Part shown: piece after piece, positions 10,248 to 12,500 of the stretch
How positions within the stretch are numbered: the first letter of the stretch is position 1
Layout of the letters: every line of letters begins with the position of its first letter
NCBI GenBank assembly: GCA_016946835.1
Contig: JACVTC010000019.1
Coordinates: 862,501-875,000 of the forward strand
From: Neocallimastix lanati (nom. inval.)
Lineage: Eukaryota > Neocallimastigomycota > Neocallimastigomycetes > Neocallimastigales > Neocallimastigaceae
Direction of reading: 5' to 3'
DNA length: 12,500 nucleotides
Program-made: the position numbers and the translations under genes
The notes under the pieces: model-generated
The model's input: only the letters and a program-made list of their open reading frames with translations
Database searches by the model: none
Told to the model about the DNA's origin: nothing

Positions 10248-10258
10248 GATTAAGAGTC
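10248..10258 (+). other. Candidate primer-binding site matching tRNA-Lys(CUU) anticodon arm
   Basis: GATTAAGAGTC starts directly after the left LTR. Its reverse complement, GACTCTTAATC, reads as the anticodon region of a tRNA-Lys: C32 U33, CUU anticodon, A37 A38, then U39 C40. A primer ending near tRNA position 39-40 is how Drosophila copia works, with the 5' half of initiator tRNA-Met. No match to the usual tRNA 3' end (TGG...) is seen. A rival reading is self-priming, since the same bases form a hairpin with 10264-10273 (GACTCTAATC). Confidence 0.45.
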
Positions 10259-10318
10259 TCATTGACTCTAATCAAGAAAACAAAATAATGTTTTCATTAT
10301 TTTGTTAACTACCGAATT

Positions 10319-10432
10319 ATGCTACTCAACCGGACACGATCCAACTTCTCTCTATCAGCCAGATATAAACAATGTCAAGAAAATTTTTTTTTAAGATCTC
10401 GAAAATCAAAATTTGAAATTTTGTATTTCTGA
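10319..10432 (+). pseudogene. Short open frame in the element leader, possible gag remnant
   Basis: An ATG at 10319 opens 37 codons, beginning MLLNRTRSNFSLSARY, before a TGA at 10430-10432. The stretch 10305-10380 is less A/T-biased than its surroundings and lies where gag should start. No gag motif can be recognised, so the gag label rests on position only. Confidence 0.2.
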
Positions 10433-10451
10433 AATACTGAAATTGAAATGA

Positions 10452-10904
10452 TTTGAGATTGAAGAAAATAAAGAAGAAGAAAATAAAGAAGAAGAAAATA
10501 AAGAAGAAAATAAAGAAGAAGAAAATGAAGAAGAAAATAATAATTCATCAAAAGATAATAAACGTTTATAGTAAAATATTATGAATTTAATGATAGAGAG
10601 AAAAGCGATAAAAAAAATACTTTATGTTTATTTTCGATGGTTTTACCGGAAATGAAAATGAAGAAACTATTAAACCAAAATATACTGCAGAATTACCAAT
10701 AATAATTTCAAAATTTTGTGGTGTAAGAATTTTGTACTACCAGAATCAATAAAAGGAAATAAAACTTCTTGTCCAGTAGGTTATGCTATTAAAATACATG
10801 ATGTCTTTTTTGGAAGAAGAGTCTGTAATAAAGAAACTTGTTCAATAAGTGAATATGGTAATAAATTTTCTGATAGACTTTTTAATATAACGAAAGAAAA
10901 TTAG
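10452..10904 (+). pseudogene. Frameshifted gene fragment with acidic repeat and SUEL-type lectin-like end
   Basis: Coding-like sequence continues through this span but changes frame at least three times: frame 3 to the stop at 10569, frame 2 from 10562 (TFIVKYYEFNDREKSDKK), frame 1 at 10624-10752 (DGFTGNENEET) and frame 3 again to the TAG at 10902. The first part is an EENK/EEENK acidic repeat. The last part resembles the galactose-binding lectin (SUEL/RBL) domain: SCPVGYAIKIHDVFFGR matches the family pattern C-x2-G-x2-I-x-I-x-A-x-YGR, and VCNKETCSISEYGNKFSD matches C-x-G-x2-C-S-V-x-A-x-N-x-F-x-D. The 25-35 residues normally between the two halves are missing. This is not a retroelement protein I recognise, so it may be captured host sequence. 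Confidence 0.45.
10460..10540 (+). repeat. Purine-rich GAAGAAGAAAATAAA repeat
   Basis: Units of 12-15 bases (GAAGAAGAAAATAAA and shorter variants) repeat with some A/G changes and encode EEENK/EENK in the plus frame. Such acidic low complexity is common in dictyostelid proteins. The lengths stay multiples of three, suggesting the repeat grew while it was coding. Confidence 0.85.
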
Positions 10905-11151
10905 TGTAATAGTCAACAAACGAAAAATTAATTGAAATATGGAATTTTTATCAATCATGGAGTATTTTATATTATTTATTAATAAATTTAAATGACTAAA
11001 ATAACATAATTAATTATAAACGAAATCAATTTTAATATCCCAAGATTATAGTTTATTAAATACACAAATATATAATAATCAACAATTTAATGTAAAACAA
11101 ACAAATAGTTTCATAAGAGATTTCATAATAAATATTTAAAAGCAATCGCAA

Positions 11152-11308
11152 GGTTAATACTAAACCCACAAAAGAGTGATAAATAAAAAAAAAAAAAAAA
11201 AAATTGGTTACCTCTTACCAACAAAAGTATACCCTGTTACAAGGTTAATTACTTATCCCACAAAAAGAGATTATAATAAATGGTTTCTATCTCTTTATCC
11301 AACAAAAG
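11152..11308 (+). repeat. Four imperfect repeats ending in CC(C/A)ACAAAA
   Basis: Units of the form GGTTA...CCCACAAAA occur at about 11152-11173, 11206-11226, 11243-11265 and 11282-11307. The CCxACAAAA cores start at 11165, 11218, 11257 and 11299. The last three are spaced 39 and 42 bases, keeping a PTK tripeptide in one frame. An A-run (about 11183-11203) sits between the first and second. Confidence 0.6.
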
Positions 11309-11484
11309 TAAGGTTGAAGACTATAGGTCGAAGATACCACTTTAATAAATTTATTTTTAACAGGTTAATAATAATTTATATAATGATTGCAAGTTACTTT
11401 AATGTAACAAAACTTAATTCGATAAAGTTTATACAAAACTCATCTAATATAAATCTCGAAACTACAAAACGAAAATATATATAA
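11215..11484 (+). pseudogene. Possible remnant of Ty1/copia RNase H C-terminus
   Basis: In the frame that ends at TAA 11482-11484, the segment LYPTKVRLKTIGRRYHF is followed later by SYFNVTKLNSIKF. In copia polyproteins the RNase H region ends with a pattern like NP-x-H-x-R-T/S-K-H-I-D-x-RYHF-IR, then NxADxxTKxL and KF. The order and spacing fit if the ADI-type residues were deleted. The catalytic acidic residues lie upstream in intact copies and cannot be found here. The nearby PTK repeats could produce part of the likeness by chance. No start codon is assigned because the frame is taken to be a broken tail. Confidence 0.35.
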
Positions 11485-11526
11485 AAGTTAGCGCTAATCT
11501 ATAAAGCGGATTAAAATTGAAAGTGA

Positions 11527-11691
11527 TGTAAAACCCAATATATAAGAGGTATTCACACAAATTTAGATGGTATAATATTACCCTTCAAGAGAAAGGTTTC
11601 CATCATACAAATGGTAATTTATAAACCATATATTGTAAGAGATGTTTTAGAAACATCTAATATTAATGGTGTAATAATATTAAATACTTAG
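11527..11691 (+). pseudogene. Open stretch of 54 codons without known family
   Basis: From after a TGA at 11524-11526 to TAG 11689-11691 the frame is open, reading IRGIHTNLDGIILPFKRK and, near the end, VRDVLETSNINGV. Such length is unusual in the A/T-rich interior, so it may be decayed coding sequence. No ATG lies near its start. It contains a perfect hairpin AGATGTTT/AAACATCT at 11640-11658. Confidence 0.25.
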
Positions 11692-11931
11692 TTTTAGGGG
11701 GAAATTATTTGATTACAAATATAATTAAGAAATTATTTTAACAACATTTAAATCGAATTAAAGAAATTAATAAAATGTAAAAGTATTTAATTCATGTAAA
11801 ATTAAAGGATTATTTTAGAATAGAAATAATTAATAGCTTAATAATATCAAGTTAATATTATAAACTAGAAAAACTTTATATTCACATATTCACCAGTAAA
11901 CCAATTTATTCATTATAGAATAACTAGGTTT

Positions 11932-11940
11932 AAGGGGGAA
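11932..11940 (+). other. Polypurine tract next to the right LTR
   Basis: AAGGGGGAA directly abuts the TGTTACA of the right LTR, the position required for priming of plus-strand DNA. Runs of five G are otherwise nearly absent from the window. Confidence 0.85.
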
Positions 11941-12158
11941 TGTTACAATATGTGAATTTATATATTAAATGAATCTAGAATAATAATAATATAAATTATT
12001 AATATAAACATAATATAATGTAATTAATTAAAAGTAATCTAGAACAAGCCACATTTTTAGTATAAATAGATGTAAATTTCATTATATAGAACATAGCTAA
12101 TAACCTATTCATATTTATCATAAATAACCTCATTAATAAAACTTCATATAAAATAACA
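11941..12158 (+). repeat. Right (3') LTR, 218 bp
   Basis: This is the second copy of the LTR, of the same length and, as far as I can read, the same sequence as 10030-10247. It ends AAATAACA, followed by the TTATT duplication and the heptamer array. Confidence 0.95.
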
Positions 12159-12500
12159 TTATTTGTTATTATTTATTATTTATTATTTATTATTTATTAT
12201 TTATTATTTATTATTTATTATTTATTATTTATTATTTATTATTTATTATTTATTATTTATTATTTATTATTTATTATTTTATCATTTATTATTTATTATT
12301 TATTATTTATTATTTATTATTTATTATTTATTATTTATTATATTTATTATTTGTTATTATTTATTATTTATTATTTATTATTTATAATTTATTATTTATT
12401 ATTTATTATATATTATTTATTATTTATTATTTATTATTTATTATTTATTATATTTATTATTTGTTATTATTTATTATTTATTATTTATTATTTATAATTT
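12159..12500. repeat. TATTATT heptamer array, right part, with a 110-bp higher-order unit
   Basis: Heptamers fill the rest of the window and continue past its end. A block at 12311-12390, marked by TATATTTATTATTTGTTATT, recurs at 12421-12500, exactly 110 bases later, with the same variants in the same order. The open frame at 12163-12387 is the LFIIYYL translation of the repeat and is not a gene. Confidence 0.92.

Larger units (their letters stand above)
10030..12158 (+). mobile_element. Complete but non-coding LTR retroelement, copia-like
   Basis: Two 218-bp direct repeats (10030-10247 and 11941-12158), which I find identical by reading, bound a 1693-bp interior. Ends are TGTTA...TAACA, a primer-site candidate follows the left LTR, and a purine tract AAGGGGGAA precedes the right LTR. 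The TGTTA/TAACA ends and the AAGGGGGAATGTTA junction are the style of Ty1/copia elements. No intact gag or pol frame exists. The interior shows an acidic repeat, a frameshifted lectin-like fragment and a possible remnant of copia RNase H. Identical LTRs argue for recent movement, so it was probably mobilised by proteins of a relative elsewhere in the genome. Gene conversion of LTRs or an assembly artefact is the alternative. Confidence 0.9.

Noticed and set aside
11070-11142. QFNVKQTNSFIRD as a relic of the copia reverse transcriptase motif QFDVKTAFLNG.
   Set aside because: The match needs an insertion inside the motif, and nothing else of reverse transcriptase is visible nearby.
11659-11691. 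DVLETSNINGVIILN as a relic of the copia protease-region motif DVLYVPNI..NLIS.
   Set aside because: Too many changes, and the position after the RNase H-like stretch is wrong for the gag-protease-integrase-RT-RNase H order.

Overview
The window looks like nuclear DNA of a dictyostelid social amoeba (Dictyostelium or a close relative). Non-coding DNA is almost pure A+T, with long homopolymer runs and TTA/TTTA/TA microsatellites. The one clear gene has Asn/Ser-rich low complexity, strongly A/T-ending codons, an AAA-ATG start context and a GTAAAT...TAG intron. The species is inferred from style, not from a marker gene.

Layout: 1-2007 is A/T-rich spacer. 2008-3930 (minus) is a two-exon PP2C-type protein phosphatase gene of 525 codons; exon 2 lies beyond the end of the long open frame. 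3931-9451 is a 5.5 kb spacer without a convincing gene. It holds a heptamer satellite (5401-5757), small duplications (5756-5911, 6601-6681, 6767-6847) and a composite TTATTTTA-type repeat (7641-8070).

The interesting part is 9452-12158, where two unrelated insertions sit 134-150 bp apart. The first (about 9468-9880) is an island of about 44% GC in nearly GC-free DNA. It is flanked by a 14-16 bp target-site duplication and ends in 28 T. It is full of perfect hairpins and a possible pseudoknot and has no coding potential, so it reads as a retroposed structured RNA of unknown family. The second (10030-12158) is a complete LTR retroelement in structure: two 218-bp LTRs that I find identical, TGTTA...TAACA ends, a 5-bp TTATT duplication, a polypurine tract, and a primer-binding site matching the anticodon arm of a tRNA-Lys (half-tRNA priming as in copia). 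Its 1.7 kb interior codes for nothing intact. It holds an acidic EENK repeat, a frameshifted gene fragment resembling a SUEL/galactose-binding lectin domain, and a possible remnant of the C-terminus of a Ty1/copia RNase H. Identical LTRs around a broken interior suggest a recently moved, non-autonomous element that may carry a captured host-type gene piece.

The LTR element lies inside a TATTATT heptamer array that resumes at 12159 and runs off the window; the reconstructed empty site matches a unit of that array. The PP2C gene and the mobile elements show no functional link.
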